From Mesaphorura yosii (lineage: Eukaryota; Arthropoda; Collembola; Poduromorpha; Tullbergiidae): a stretch of 64,000 bases of DNA. How positions within the stretch are numbered: the first letter of the stretch is position 1; every line of letters begins with the position of its first letter. The position numbers and the translations under genes are program-made. The DNA is taken from positions 62,001 through 126,000 of the forward strand of contig WIXG01000138.1 of the NCBI GenBank assembly GCA_009869945.1, in the 5' to 3' direction. A model generated the notes under the pieces. The model did no database searches. It saw only the letters and a program-made list of their open reading frames with translations, and was not told the origin of the DNA. This document shows positions 1 to 13,300 of this stretch, in pieces.

Positions 1-1306
1 CTGAACGAGTGACGGAGCAAGATCACTTCCAAGATGTGCACTTGTTCACCTTTGACATGAGTGAGTCATCAATGACCTACAACCCTGGGGACGTGCTGGT
101 GGTGCAGCCGAGTAATCTAGAAGAAAACGTTGAGCTATTCTTTGACATCTTTCCACACTTGAGACAGCGGCGCAACGATCTCTTCTATGTGATACCAAAC
201 CCAAGAAGACCATGGGTGCAAATTCCAGACCAGTACAGCCAGCTGTACCCCCAACCTTGGTCCTTGGACTTTATTGTGACTAACTACTTCGACCTGCAAG
301 TTGTTCCAAAAACTCGCGTATTTGAGGTCTTGGGTTACTTCACGACTAGTGAACTAGAAAACGAGAAGCTGGGCGAATTTTGCACTGCTGCTGGCCAGCA
401 AGACCTTTGGAGCTACTGTCATCGTCCTCGACGAACTATTCTTGAAGTCTTACAAGATTTCCCGCACGCAACAGAAAATATTGCCGACAATTATTTGTTT
501 GATTTATTTACACCGATCAAGCCAAGGTCATTTTCCATTGCATCTTCAATGAGACAAGCAGCCAATCAAGTTCAAATTCTAGTCGCAATTATTGAATACA
601 AGACAAAACTGAAGAGGCCAAGACTTGGATTGTGCTCAAATTTCTTAAAACGCCTTCCAGTGGGACAAAAGTTGCCGGCCAAGGTCCAGGCGGGTAGTTT
701 CCAATTTCCATCTGACCAGGTATTACACCGATCTGGTCTTGTTACCAATTTATGCTTATAATGGCTAAGTGCATATGTTTTGCTGTAGAACATTCCAATT
801 ATAATGGTTGGTCCTGGAACAGGGTGTGCTCCGTTTCGGTCCCTGATTGCAGAGAAGCACGGCATAGTGAAAGAAATGGTTTTGTTCTTCGGTTGTCGGA
901 ATGAAGCGAAAGATTTCTTCTTCAAAAAAGAGTGGGCAGAAATGAGAGACAAAGATGAAATTCAGTTATTTGCGGCCTTCTCTCGTGACTCTCCTGACGG
1001 AAGGTAGCATCATCATTAAATCTAATAACTTAGACATAAGTACGCCCTAATAACCTCCGCCGACTTATTTTTTTCAGAAAAGTGTACGTGCAGCACCTGA
1101 TACAGAAAGCTGGAAGTTTAATATGGGATTTAATTGATCGAAAAGGTGGAATGATTTTCGTGGCTGGAAACGCTAAAGTGATGCCAACAGAAGTCAGCAA
1201 TGCTTTCATTGAAATATTCAAAGGACATGGGGCTGGAGAACATTCAAGTGCCTACATGGACCAACTGATTAAAGTCAAGCGGTATCAGACGGAAGTTTGG
1301 TCTTGA
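1..1306 (+). CDS. NDOR1: NADPH-dependent diflavin oxidoreductase 1, C-terminal part (5' end outside window)
   Basis: Three exons are visible: <3..719, 789..1003 and 1078..1306 (stop TGA), giving about 386 residues. NDOR1 (Tah18 in yeast) passes electrons from NADPH through FAD and FMN to the Fe-S protein CIAPIN1 in cytosolic iron-sulfur cluster assembly. The first exon encodes the FAD-binding/connecting region and holds the FAD motif KPRSFSIASS. The second exon starts with the nucleotide-binding stretch MVGPGTGCAPFRSL of the ferredoxin-reductase fold. The third ends with FVAGNAKVMP and a C-terminal TEVWS, close to the family's aromatic tail. The family is about 600 residues, so the N-terminal flavodoxin domain must lie to the left. 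All introns are short (69 and 74 bp) and in phase. Cytochrome P450 reductase is an alternative, but the C-terminal sequence is NDOR1-like. Confidence 0.93.
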
Positions 1307-4300
1307 ATATGCCCTTCATTTAGTCCCGTTGAAGCCTGGGAATTCCATGATCGATTCACTCTCATTAATATTGAATTCTGTTAACGAGATTTTCAGTCGT
1401 CATTGTACGTCCGTTATTATGATTAATGCGGACTTCCAATTGTCTAATCTTGCACGTGCCAACAGTGTAAGACGACGAAATTATGTACTCCATGCTCGAA
1501 TAAACTTTAACCTTCGATCGTTGGAGGACAACATGCAAAGCTGTTCTTGAAACTTGAAGTCGGTACATTCAGCATTTTAGTTATAAACTAATTAACTGGA
1601 TCAAGTAACTATTTTAAGACACTTCCCCATCTCCAGAACATAAGTAGCGTGACCTTTGTGGGAAGTGATGGGTTCATTTCAAGTGTGAAACTGTTATGCG
1701 AATTTCGTTCTTAACCTTGTCCTTCTAGTACAAAGGACAGGCCTTCGCCTTTCTGTCGTCAACTTTCGGCACCCGAGAAAATACTTTGTGGGCCGCCTCC
1801 TCACTTTGTCCCAACACTCTTCTGAAATTGAAATGTAATTCCCAATTAATTCTACCGCTAAGCTTTGCTTTCATGCTCGACCCCACTGAACTGCCAAACG
1901 TGTGGAGGCTGGCAGGTCCAAGACAACGTGGATAAGAAAGAGAAAGCAAGGGCAGAACCGAATACCATTTTCTTGCAAGAGCAGAGGACTCTTGCGTTGT
2001 GTCATCAAAAGCTAATCTAAAGTTTCTGTGAATTCGCACGAAACAAACAGCATGTAAAAACAAGCGGAAACAGAATGCTCGTGATTTGTTTCAGACCTTC
2101 GGAATCTAACATAGAAATGAGTTGCAAAAGCACAACGGAAGACGAATAAAACTAGATAACGGCAGAAGGATTCAGGAATTAAAGGCGACATAGAAAAATC
2201 ATTTTACTTGTTCGCCTTCCTCACACGTACTGAACAATAAAATGCAGCTGGTGCATAGGGCGAGAAATTATAATTGAAATTTGGCACATTCGCGCAGTTG
2301 CAGAATCTTCTCGAGTCCAATCGAATTATCGAATGTTCCTTTCATACGTATTCTGGGATGATATCCAACTTCACCACAATAAGCATTTAACCAGCAAAGA
2401 TTTTCCAGTAGTGTAGTCGTCATTGTCAAGCTCAAGGTTCATACGCCAGCCTAAGACATGCAATAATTAGAAAAGTTAGAAGCTGGTGAATATAGAGAAT
2501 AAGCACGCATACACAACTTGTCAAGTTCAAAAGCCAACTCAGCACATCAGTGATTTCCCAGAACCCAAGCCTACGTTTTTGGGCGGCAAATTAGTTGCTT
2601 AGCTCAAATTCGTCTCCTCGAAGACAACAGTCAACAAAGCCCATGAGAAACTCGTGGATTTGACAGGTTCTTTGATTATAAATTTTAGATCCTTCAATGA
2701 ATAGCAAAGTGAGGCAGAATAAAAAACTCGGATCCCCATTCACTTAATCAATCAATGGAGTGATGAAAAAAAAATTCGAGAGCTAACTTGGAAAAATTTT
2801 CTTTCAATCCACAATACAAATACAAGTGAATAGTGCGAATATTATCTGAAGCAATTTGCTTAAATGTCAGACGTCCATGAGCAGTTTGAAATTTTACACA
2901 TTGAGCAAGTATTGTAAGTATTAGAGGAAATAAATAACATGGCTGAGTATAGTCGTACCATGTCAGTTGGTCGTTTTTTAACAAATTCTCTCATCACACT
3001 TTCACCCACCGTTGACATCTATTTTTAGCATCATTAATGTTTGCATGGAAGATTAGGCACGGTCGTAATCTTTCTCAGCCAGGTGAAAGCGAAAAGTTCA
3101 AGTTGAAGGTTTTGTAATTTGCAAAGTAAACCATTCTTCGGTCGAGTGAAAGTGAGGCCGAAAGTTTTGAATATTGTGTTCTAAATATAAAGACTTGTCT
3201 GATTTTCCACGCGTGTGGAACACGTTTCGCGATCATGATTCCTGGGAGGAAGGAGTTTTGAGATTTAATCAAGTGGAGCGGGAAATGACAAATGCAGATT
3301 ATGAAAGCGGCACACTCGTATAAATAAACTGTCTAGAAGCAAAGGTCAGCCGAGAGTTCAATGGAAATTTGTAGGAGGAAAGTTCAATATTTTTTCCAGA
3401 ATGTTTATATGCCTACAACTATAAATAAATCTGTGAATCATGCGTACTATTTATAAAGCACGTCTGTTAAAAGGAAATTGTCTCGGGATCAGGCCTTGCT
3501 CGAGTGATCCTTCGTAGATATTTCGAACTTCAAACAAATGGATTATAGAGTTTGTCAGATGTGAGGCATTCGGCTGACAGGAATGAACTACATAATAGAA
3601 GCATCTTCAACGTAGGATGAATAGTCCAGCACTTCCAAGTATGTACGACATTCAGAATACCATCCTAATTTAAAACGAATTAAAATTTCAGACAGTCCCT
3701 GTCTGGCTAGACTGAAATGATTCTATATATACAGTACCACAGAAGTACGATTGTCGCTTAATGCTTCGAAGTCAAACCACTAAGAGCAAGATCCGACGCT
3801 TGGAAGATGTTGTTATCACTATAGAAAGAAATCGCGTAGCTGTGATCACTACCTACTGTAGCATTATAACTTGTAGGTGTAAATATATTTGTTACCATTT
3901 TCAATGTTAATCGCGAATGGCTGAGCAAATGATTTGAATCTATGAAAGTAGTAACGCGTAATTGAGGACCTTCACGTGTCATTAAAAGTTTAGCTTCTTC
4001 AATTCTGTGACCTTTGAACATTCGAAGATCAGCCAGTGTTAACAACGCTCTTTTGTGCTCCCACAAAAGCAATTTTCTTTGTACTTCTTTCCAGGGTACA
4101 GCTCTATTTTTATTGTTGGCGTTGATTAAAGTGGTTACGGGTGGAAAATTCTTAAAATGTAAACGCTTTCGTTTCTTTTGAAGTTGGTACGTTTAAACTC
4201 GCTGGAAATGTATTTATAAAACGTCGTCCTTGGGTTAGAGAATTAATTTATTATTAGTTCCACTGTAGCATATCCACTGGAATTAAAGTACTTTGCTGTT

Positions 4301-7300
4301 TACGTTTACATCACACCCGCAACTAAAAATACGCCCGACACTTCTATTCTTACTTTCTTAGCAGTGTGCGATTAACCTTTCGTATTTGCCCGTCGAAATA
4401 AATCATTCCAAAAATAAAGCGTCTGGAAGCACTGAACTGAATTGTGAATACGCAAGTTCAATGCAACTTCTCCGACAGACAGATCAAAATAGTCGCGATG
4501 TCGTCGGGTACCGGATGCTCCCATGCGCCGCACGCGTGCACTCATCCAAGCTTTACCGCCGCACCTTGCACCAGCGGTAAAACGTAGGCCGGCTGAATGT
4601 GCTACGGTTGGAAACATTAATTTCGTAGAAGATTATTTGCTTGTAATGGCAGAGACTACGACAAGCAAACTCAGCACTTCTCGCCTTGGGATGCCTAATT
4701 GTTATTGAGGCATGGAAATAGTCCTTTAAAAAATTTAATTCATTAAACAAGTTGGGCTCTGCCTTCTGCAGACCTGTCCCTAGCCCCTGCTTGCTTAGAC
4801 CTTTAGTGCAATTCAGCTGGCCTAAATTCTTGTCGTCCTCCTACAAGATCATTGAGTCCAAAAATAGATTCAGAATCCTACTGACGATAAAAGTTTTCTT
4901 GAATGCCGTGAGAACCGGTGAAAAGGAGAAAGTTTGACTCTTAATACTTTCTCGCTCCTGAGCTGTGCAGTTTTTGGTGCGGCTAAGAAAAAGGAATTTG
5001 CATAAAAAGAAAGTACCTCCTTAGCTGCCTGCCTATTTAATACCGTTATGAACATGAACCTTTAAAGTTGGAAATCTCGCAAGCGACTCACGGGCACAGG
5101 GAAATCTCAATTGCATTCTTTTCGCCCGATAAGTGAAGGAGTGAATGAAATAGAATGTGAATCAGCAGCAAAAATGTTTTTAAACGACAATTGAATGGAT
5201 TCGGACTTGAATTTGTCAGAGCAGTTTCAGGCAGGGCTATACAACGTTTGCTTGGTGAAGGAAATAAAACGACTTCACTTCTCATTTATATTTAGACTTT
5301 TCATTCAATTGACTTCGGTGAAATGCTCTGTGCGAGAGTAGGTCATTGTGACAAGACGCAACGGAAACTAATGAATGGGCAAGGAACCCTCAAGTGTTAT
5401 AAAGTTTCAGCACCAGCACACAGCGCTAGCAGTACTCCTAAGCTACAGTGGAGTCTTACTTTTTCCATGTTACAATCAGATGTCAGGATAATTTATTGGA
5501 TGAATCCAGGTTCGTCTAATACAGAAATCTGGGTACGGTACACGTTAAGAGGCAAATGGTTACCGTGAACCTCCTCGGAAATTGGGGATTTCAACCCAAA
5601 TTACAACTTACCCCAATTGAATCCCAATTGCAACTTAAAATTTCTAAATCAATTTTCCGTAAATTCCGAACCCATTCATTATTCTGGTGCGACTCCGCGG
5701 TAAACACTTGAAGCTCCCGGAGTGATTACAGTGAAAATATTTCGACGCGTGGAAGGAGCACAAAGTGACGTTCAATCATCTCCTTCAAATGCACACACCC
5801 TGATCCATGTGTCATGCTGCACGTGTACGCATACATACATGAAAGAACAAAGTAAGCAAATAAACGGGATTCGAGAATCAGCTTTTGAGCTCTCGAAGAG
5901 GAATCTAATTTCTTTTCGTTTCTGGTTTGCTGCGTCGATTTCTAACTTCGAAATACATTGGCTTCTGATTGTTTTCTCCCCGTAGGATCGTGCGGAAAGA
6001 AAAAAAAAAGAGCCAATTTATTAGAACACATATTTTTGTTTTAAGATGATGGTGTATTTTTTCAAAATGTATCAAAAATGTTCTGGACAATTCGCACGTG
6101 TGTTTCTCTTTCTTCTCATTAAGGGAGCAGCAAAACCGTAAAAGAAGGCGTAGAAGGTTTTATACTCGAAGGCCACTAGTTGCTGGCCAGTGGCTCAACC
6201 TCAGTCTCAGTGTGCGCGAACTGTATTCAATGCTAAAACAGTTAGGAGTTTCCGATTTGTTTCTGGAAATTCATGCTGAAAAATTCGCCACATTTAACGC
6301 CTTGCGACGCATGGAAGCAAAATGAAATACAGTCCGCTTGCACCATTGAAGACGCATTGTGTTCAAACGTGTTCTTCGTATAAAGAATGAAGGTTCTTCT
6401 CGTGTCGTTCATGTTCTATTTACTTGTCAACCAGTGCACACTGCAGACCATCGAGGAGGCCGCGATTCACCGCTTCTGGCCTCTCAAGCCGGTTCTTTGC
6501 CCAAAAACGTGTGGTTGCATCGCTGCGCCGAATAAATTATAAGACCAAGCTTCATTCAGCAACCTGGTTCCATTCCTCCGGCTGGCTTCGACCCGTCAGC
6601 GTCGATAAAATTCAGCTTCAAAACTTGAGACAATGTCAGTATTTCCTCACTTTTGTTGGGCACTGGCACTGCGTAATTGAAAGGTGCGCTTGATTGATCT
6701 TACAATTAATTATTTTAAGGCGTGAAAAAATTAAACTTAAGGCTAACGAACTAATTAGAAATTATAAGTTTAGCACAATTAAATTAGTGTACAAAGTTTA
6801 GTCCTTGTGTGTGTCCATAATTTCAAGATTGAACGCTTGGGGGCAAGGTGAGAATTTCGCAATGCTAAACTCTTATCAGCGAAGCTCGTTTCTGTTCTTG
6901 CACTCTTTCTGTGAGCATAATTCATAAACGCGGAGCGTGTAAACAGAACAAATTCGTCTTAAGCTTACCAATCTTAAAAATGATTTGACTTTGATTTGTT
7001 ACAGCGCAATGACCTAAGATACCCGACCTCAAGTGATACCGCACAATTAACCAATCTCGCTATTTTAAGACGCACGGACGCAACAGCAGGAACAATTCCC
7101 ATTGCCAAAGGCCAAAATTGATATTTGATAAGAATTTAAACCGCAAACCACAGCACCAAGCAACAGCACCGAGAACTAAGTGGGATGTGAATGCCGGATG
7201 GGTAAGGTAAAGTTATCCTGCTTAACATATCCTTAATTAACCTATTTTTGAGTCGGCACAAGTCATCATTCTCTAATTGCAAAGGTTCATTGAAAAGGCA

Positions 7301-10300
7301 AGTTGTGGTTTGTGAATCTTGATACCTGCCTAATTTAATCACGACGCCCCCAATGACATTTAGCGCTATTGGTCGAAATAGCTTCACTTTCCCATGGTAC
7401 TGAAAGAAACGTGAGAAACCCCGGTGACGGGGTACCCTGAAACACAGGTTTACATTTCGACGGACGGAAAAGCATGCACACGTCCTGCATCCAAGCGAAG
7501 ACAAAAGCCTCTCCAATGAGCTTCGGCCTGATAATTAATTAACACTATCGTTTACAGATTAAATTACTCCGAATTATTCAATTAATCTAAGCACATCACA
7601 TCCAAGCTGTTCTCACAAACAAAGCCCGCAACGTGATATGGACCTGATACGCTTCTAAATGCAAAGCTTGCATTCCAGAGATTTGGAAATCTCGCACGAA
7701 CTTTGCACCATTGTACTTGCACTATGACGCATTCGTGTTTCAAGTTTCCCGTATTCATTAATTATGGCATCAAGCTCTATGCACTTGATTGATTACACGC
7801 TTTCTGTTCGAGACATAAACGCCAGCGAATATGAAGATGAACAATTTGCAGTACTTTATTTACAATTAAAGTTAATAATGGATGAGAGTGTTGGGATTAC
7901 TGTATGTACGTACATATATTCTGATTTATAAATGCATGGCTCACTTTTAATTCATTTCACATTCTGCCAGTTCAAGCATAAAGTCTTTCATCTTTACACA
8001 TGATGTTTCCTCGCTTCGGTTCCGACGCACTTGTGAATCACATTCAGGGCAACTTGGAAAATCTGAACATGACACTCTGAATTTGAAATTGATTGAACAG
8101 AAAATCTAATTAACTTGCAGAGTGTAAGGAGGAGCTCTGAGGTTCACGCCACGTGCCGTGTCATAACTCGCATTGCCACAGATGAGCACGAGGCAGACAA
8201 ACTCACAAGACAGGCTATGGAATCCAAGTCCAAACTTGATATTTGATACACGGTTATTTGGTTAGGAACATAAAAGCCATTGTTGCAAGGCATTTTAAAC
8301 TTGGTTACGGCTTAACAAAGTATTCATTACGTTCAGCCTGCCTTAACGTGAAAGTAGAATTTCAATTTTCAGTTGTACGAAACAGAAGCCGTATGTCGTC
8401 GCTGCGTCTGTTTTCAATTAATAACAAGGCAACACGCTATTAAAGCAGTTACGAGTACGAGAAATGTGATAAATAGGATGAGTAATGGAATCTTACGCTA
8501 ATGATATGCAACGTCAAAAGCAATTTTGAAAAGGTATAACCATCATCACTGTCATATGCTCAAGACCGTGTGGCTAATTTAAAAAGACGACTAGCTGCGT
8601 GTAGCAAGAGCCTCAATATCGCTCGAGGTCTACTGGTGTTAAGGCGACGTCGTCCATGAACCGTGGAATTTTATGATGTGCGAAATCGTTGTGGGTGCAA
8701 TGGCACTGCTAATATGCTAATGATAAAATAGAATTTTATGCGTGTCTTGTTTCGTACATATTTTTCATAATCTATCATAATTCTGTAGTGCTTAGCTTAT
8801 TCGATGCAGCTATCACATATCAGAGTTTCTTTTATGGCTCTGATCTTTAACTGGGCTTTGGTTCGTCACTAAGCGGGTTTAGCATCTTTCGAACTGAGGG
8901 TGCCCGTCATTCTGACCTTGAACCGATCTCGGTTGTGCGCCCTTGCCTGAACCTTATTCTAAGGTTTCTAATCCACATTGCTATACACTGAATTGCCCAC
9001 ACATGTTACTTGCGTTCTGTTCCTAAGAAATAAATAAAGATGAAAGAAAGCGAACCACCAGTTTAGCTTACATAGTAATCGACCAACGGTCTACAATAAT
9101 ACCATTCAATAAAGGCTGAATTTCTTTCTAGCATTCAAATTCAATTCTCGAATAATTCGACGACTCATTTCATGAGATTCTCCAGGACTCCATATTTTTT
9201 GAAAGCATTGCAACCTTGACGATGCGATAAAGGACGTAGTCAAAATGAGACGGCATACGAAAGGCTTTTGTTATGTTCTCACAATTTAATATCATCAAAC
9301 TTTTCGCCAATAATTCTAGAGAGACCTTGCACGGTTTCAATATGTGTGTTCCTATAATGCAACTTAAAAGGAGAGAAAAACTTTTCCAGAGTGTATTAAA
9401 CAATTCTTCCTCGATAAATCAGCTCATCCCAAAATTTTAATAAAATTTTCGTCGTCGGTCTCTTGGGTTCTTTAGATGATTTTGCGAATAATTTTATGCA
9501 AAACTTGTTTTCCACTCTTTGCAGCTTAAGAATATTGAATTTCCGAGTCAATAAGAAAGTACCAGTCCATTCATTTGCTTGAAAAGTAAATACACCGCAA
9601 CAACTCTTTCACCGACTTTGAATATGAATTCATGCGAATAATTAGCTCACTTATGGACTTATGATTCATCTTCCTTTTCATGCAACTGTGCATTTTGGTG
9701 TCATGCAGTCTTTGTGCAACCGTTCGATGTTCGATGGCATCATTGGGGCATGAGAAGTAGAACTCCAGTGGCATTAATAATAATCACACGTAACATCATC
9801 ATCATCTGCTGCTTATCGAATGCTCAGGTTCAAACACGTGCGGATCCTAATTAGGAATTAATGAGGGAAGGAGGAAGTATTTTGAGTGTCTGTTCTACAT
9901 TCTGCACTTGGGCACACTTGGTCAGTGGGAAAGTTGCGCAAAATGGAGGAAATTTTGTTGCACAAAGTTAAGCACTGGTAATTCCTGTAATAGGAGCAAG
10001 CGTATTATTAATAGCCGAAAGTACTCCATTCCGACAGTAATGCTTTCCACTAGTCATTTTTCTTTGGGGTTTAAAATATTAAAGTGAGGAATTGTGCGTG
10101 CGAAAGTGTGTGTGCCTTTGGCCTAGTCTGCGTTTGCGTCCGGAGCTCTGTGACCACAGATAGAAACCCACAGGATGGACACTCTCCAACAAATCGAATC
10201 AGTTCTCCCCAAGTAGTTTCCTGTTACACGGGAAAGTAACACAGACAAATTAAATTCGTCTAGCAAGTGGCCATAAAAATTGATAATCAATGTCGGAAGA

Positions 10301-13300
10301 TTCGATTTTCCGGTTTCCACAATCAGACCCCTAGACCGTTTACGCGTTATTTTGCGTCACACATCTCAACTGGTAGAGTTTAAGTTCATTCGTCCGCCCA
10401 CACGATCCTCTTTATATGAATTGATTCTATTTTTAGTGTCGTAGGAGTCACGTATAAACACACGAAACTCAGGGATTCCTGGTTATTAAATTTGATTCTG
10501 CTCGTATTGTCTTGCACATGCTTGCATGCACACTGTCGCGTACTACGACATTGCGTAAATCTGGTTGTCTTGTAAAGCTTACGCATCTGCCGAGCACTAT
10601 TTTCTAATTTGTGCAATTCCAATTTCCATTTCATAAATATCGGGTCGACTTTCTTTCGCAACCAGCGACTGAGAACTATTAATTTAGCGCTCGCATAACT
10701 TTTACTCAAGCATGGTTTGGCATATTCATCGCTGTTTAATCTCCTCCAACCGTAGAAAAATTGGCATTCGCACATTATTTTATCGTCGGAAGAGATTAAC
10801 CTATAATTTTTCTTTTTGCGGCTCATGAGAAATATGGCACGCATTTTTGCGTATACAAATTCCTATTTGAAATTATCATGACGATCATTACTTTAGATTT
10901 AGTGTTCGGTTTTCCTCCTTGAAGTTGTGACCTTTTAATTTCCTTCGGCTGCCAACTGATAAGATGGGATTGCGGAGACGCATTAATAAATAGTTTAATG
11001 CATTAACCTCGCCATCAAAGTTCAATTATGCACCTGCATACAAAATATTCGCCTGCCTCGCACACGCAAGTTCACGCGTCTGCGGAAGTTGGATTTGAAT
11101 TTTACTCACGTAAGCTCTAAGCCTGCTTCTTAGGCTTCTTTAACGAGAAGTTAGATACTGAACTTTCTTGTCTCTCCACTCTCTGCCCCAATTACGTCGA
11201 ATTAGAAACTGATGAAAAGAGGAACCAAGAGCCTGAAATTAAGTACGATTATTACTACCACATGGCCAAGACTGAGAGTTGAACGTGGATGCTCGCAACC
11301 AACGTGCGTGCTGTATGCTCGAGAAAAGAAAATACTCGTCTACGATTTGAAGTGTTGATAGGAAGAAATCCTGTCGCATGTGTAGTATCTTTTCCTCATA
11401 ATAAACATCAAGTCGATAGAGGAAATTGTACGATCAGCGACTCCTTAACTAGATTCCGCACGGCTTTGGCATTTAACCAGCATTTAGTCCATTCAACGCA
11501 TGTGCTTACGCATGACTCAATCAATCTGCGTGCACCAGGGTTTTCAGGGGGTTATTTATGATCACTGCTGCCACATTTTATCCAGTAATATATCGCGACA
11601 TTCGCTACGAACGGTAACGGAGTTACACTCAAATCATTATTTAGTTCATCTGTCATAGCGGAACAAAATAATTCTCACAAACAAAGCCAAATCTTTGATT
11701 CTGTATGCAAGAAACTTCTAATTGCCAAAAAGTATGTTGTACTGTATTAGTAGGCTTCTAATAGAGAAATTATCAATTCAGTCTTAGAGAATTTCCTTTG
11801 AGCCCACATTGCGCTTATTTCTTGTTAACTTTTAAGCTGCCATCATCTGCCGTTATGAGGATGAATAGCATCCTGCGTACAGACTTGTCTCTGAAAGTGT
11901 AGATTGGAGTGATTTACAAAAACCAAATAAAAGTTGGAGTGCGCGTAGCGAGCAGAGAAAAAGTGCGTACAGAGATCACGCACTTTCCTGTCTACGTGCA
12001 AAATCTGCTCACGAGCCGAGGTATTGACACCGATTTTTCACTACGGCGTGGCAGCGGGCTAAAAGTGCTTCTGAATCCTGAATCGTAGCTGGTGTGCCAT
12101 GTGTGCAATTTTAGTGCGCTTGAATTCTAACTCAAGTCAAGTAGAGAATACCCACTTTTCATAGTTGTGTCATCAACATCATCACACGACCTCATCTCCC
12201 TGATCATAATCATCTTCTTTCACTTCTGTCATCGTGAGTGCTCTTCTCGCTTCTGCTATGTTGTTTGTTACCTTTTGTGATGGAAATGCATGCACTTGGC
12301 ACTTTATTCTCGTTCTCGTCGTTAGCGCTGTCAACAAGCCTGTTTCCACTTCCACGTGGTGTGGTCCACGAGTACAAATTTCCTCACATTTCCTGTCTTA
12401 CGCACAGTCATTATTCTCAACCACGTCACGTCAGCGCCCGACTCGTTTGTTCGACCATCCATTTTTCTGCCCTGAAGACAAAGTGTTTGGTTTTGATGCT
12501 TTTCATGTTTGTTTACATTTAAACTTTTACCAACTCGTGAGCAGACAAGCATTGCGCACCACGAAAACACTAATTAGTTACTGCAAATTGCTTGCCTTCA
12601 AAACTAGTCCTCATGCCAAGAAAATACATCGAGAAAACGAAGAATAGAATATAGACTACGATTTTGATGATGGCTTCGTGCTGGTAAAATTGATTACCGT
12701 TCCTCTGTGTTTCAGAGCGTAACGCACGTCAAGTGAAATCTCAGCACTCTGTTTCGAGTTCGTGTTCATTCCTCCGAATGGAATTAAAGATTTGCTTGTG
12801 CTTCCGAAATGACAAATGACAATGAACTTATATTCCTGCAGCACTTGCAACGGAAGACAGAACATATGAAATGAAGATGAAAAGGCTCGCGTACTTGTCT
12901 GTAATGAAATTTTTCATGAAATTGAACCCGTGCATTCCAATTCAGCGTAGGCTGTCTGCTCTTTGCTCTCAAGAGCTCGATGCTCGGTCGAAAGACTAAT
13001 AAAGATGTATTTGAGGATTCTCCTTTTCTCTTTCCTGTCGTGAATTCAATTTTTCGTGTTGAAGTTTTCGGCACACAAAGATCAAGCCCAACTGACTGAG
13101 CGTGTACACCTTGTCTCTTGAATGCGCGGTGTATGTTTGTTACACGTGATGCTGGCTGCCAAGCATATTTATTTCTAGATTAGCATTTTTGCAAACTTTG
13201 CTCTTTGCACCGTGCAGAGCCATTGCGTCACATGGCACATGGATTGATGTACCCAAGTACACGTCAAAGAACTTTCTCACTTGCGCTTGACAGAAAAACT

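Noticed and set aside
7136-7516. 126-codon minus-strand open frame
   Set aside because: No recognisable motif or neighbouring exon. Treated as chance.
10386-10844. 152-codon minus-strand open frame
   Set aside because: AT-rich composition, no domain and no splice or promoter context. A frame of this length is expected by chance in 64 kb.
12234-12647. 137-codon plus-strand open frame
   Set aside because: A second plus-strand phase and the minus strand are open over the same pyrimidine-rich stretch, which points to composition rather than coding.
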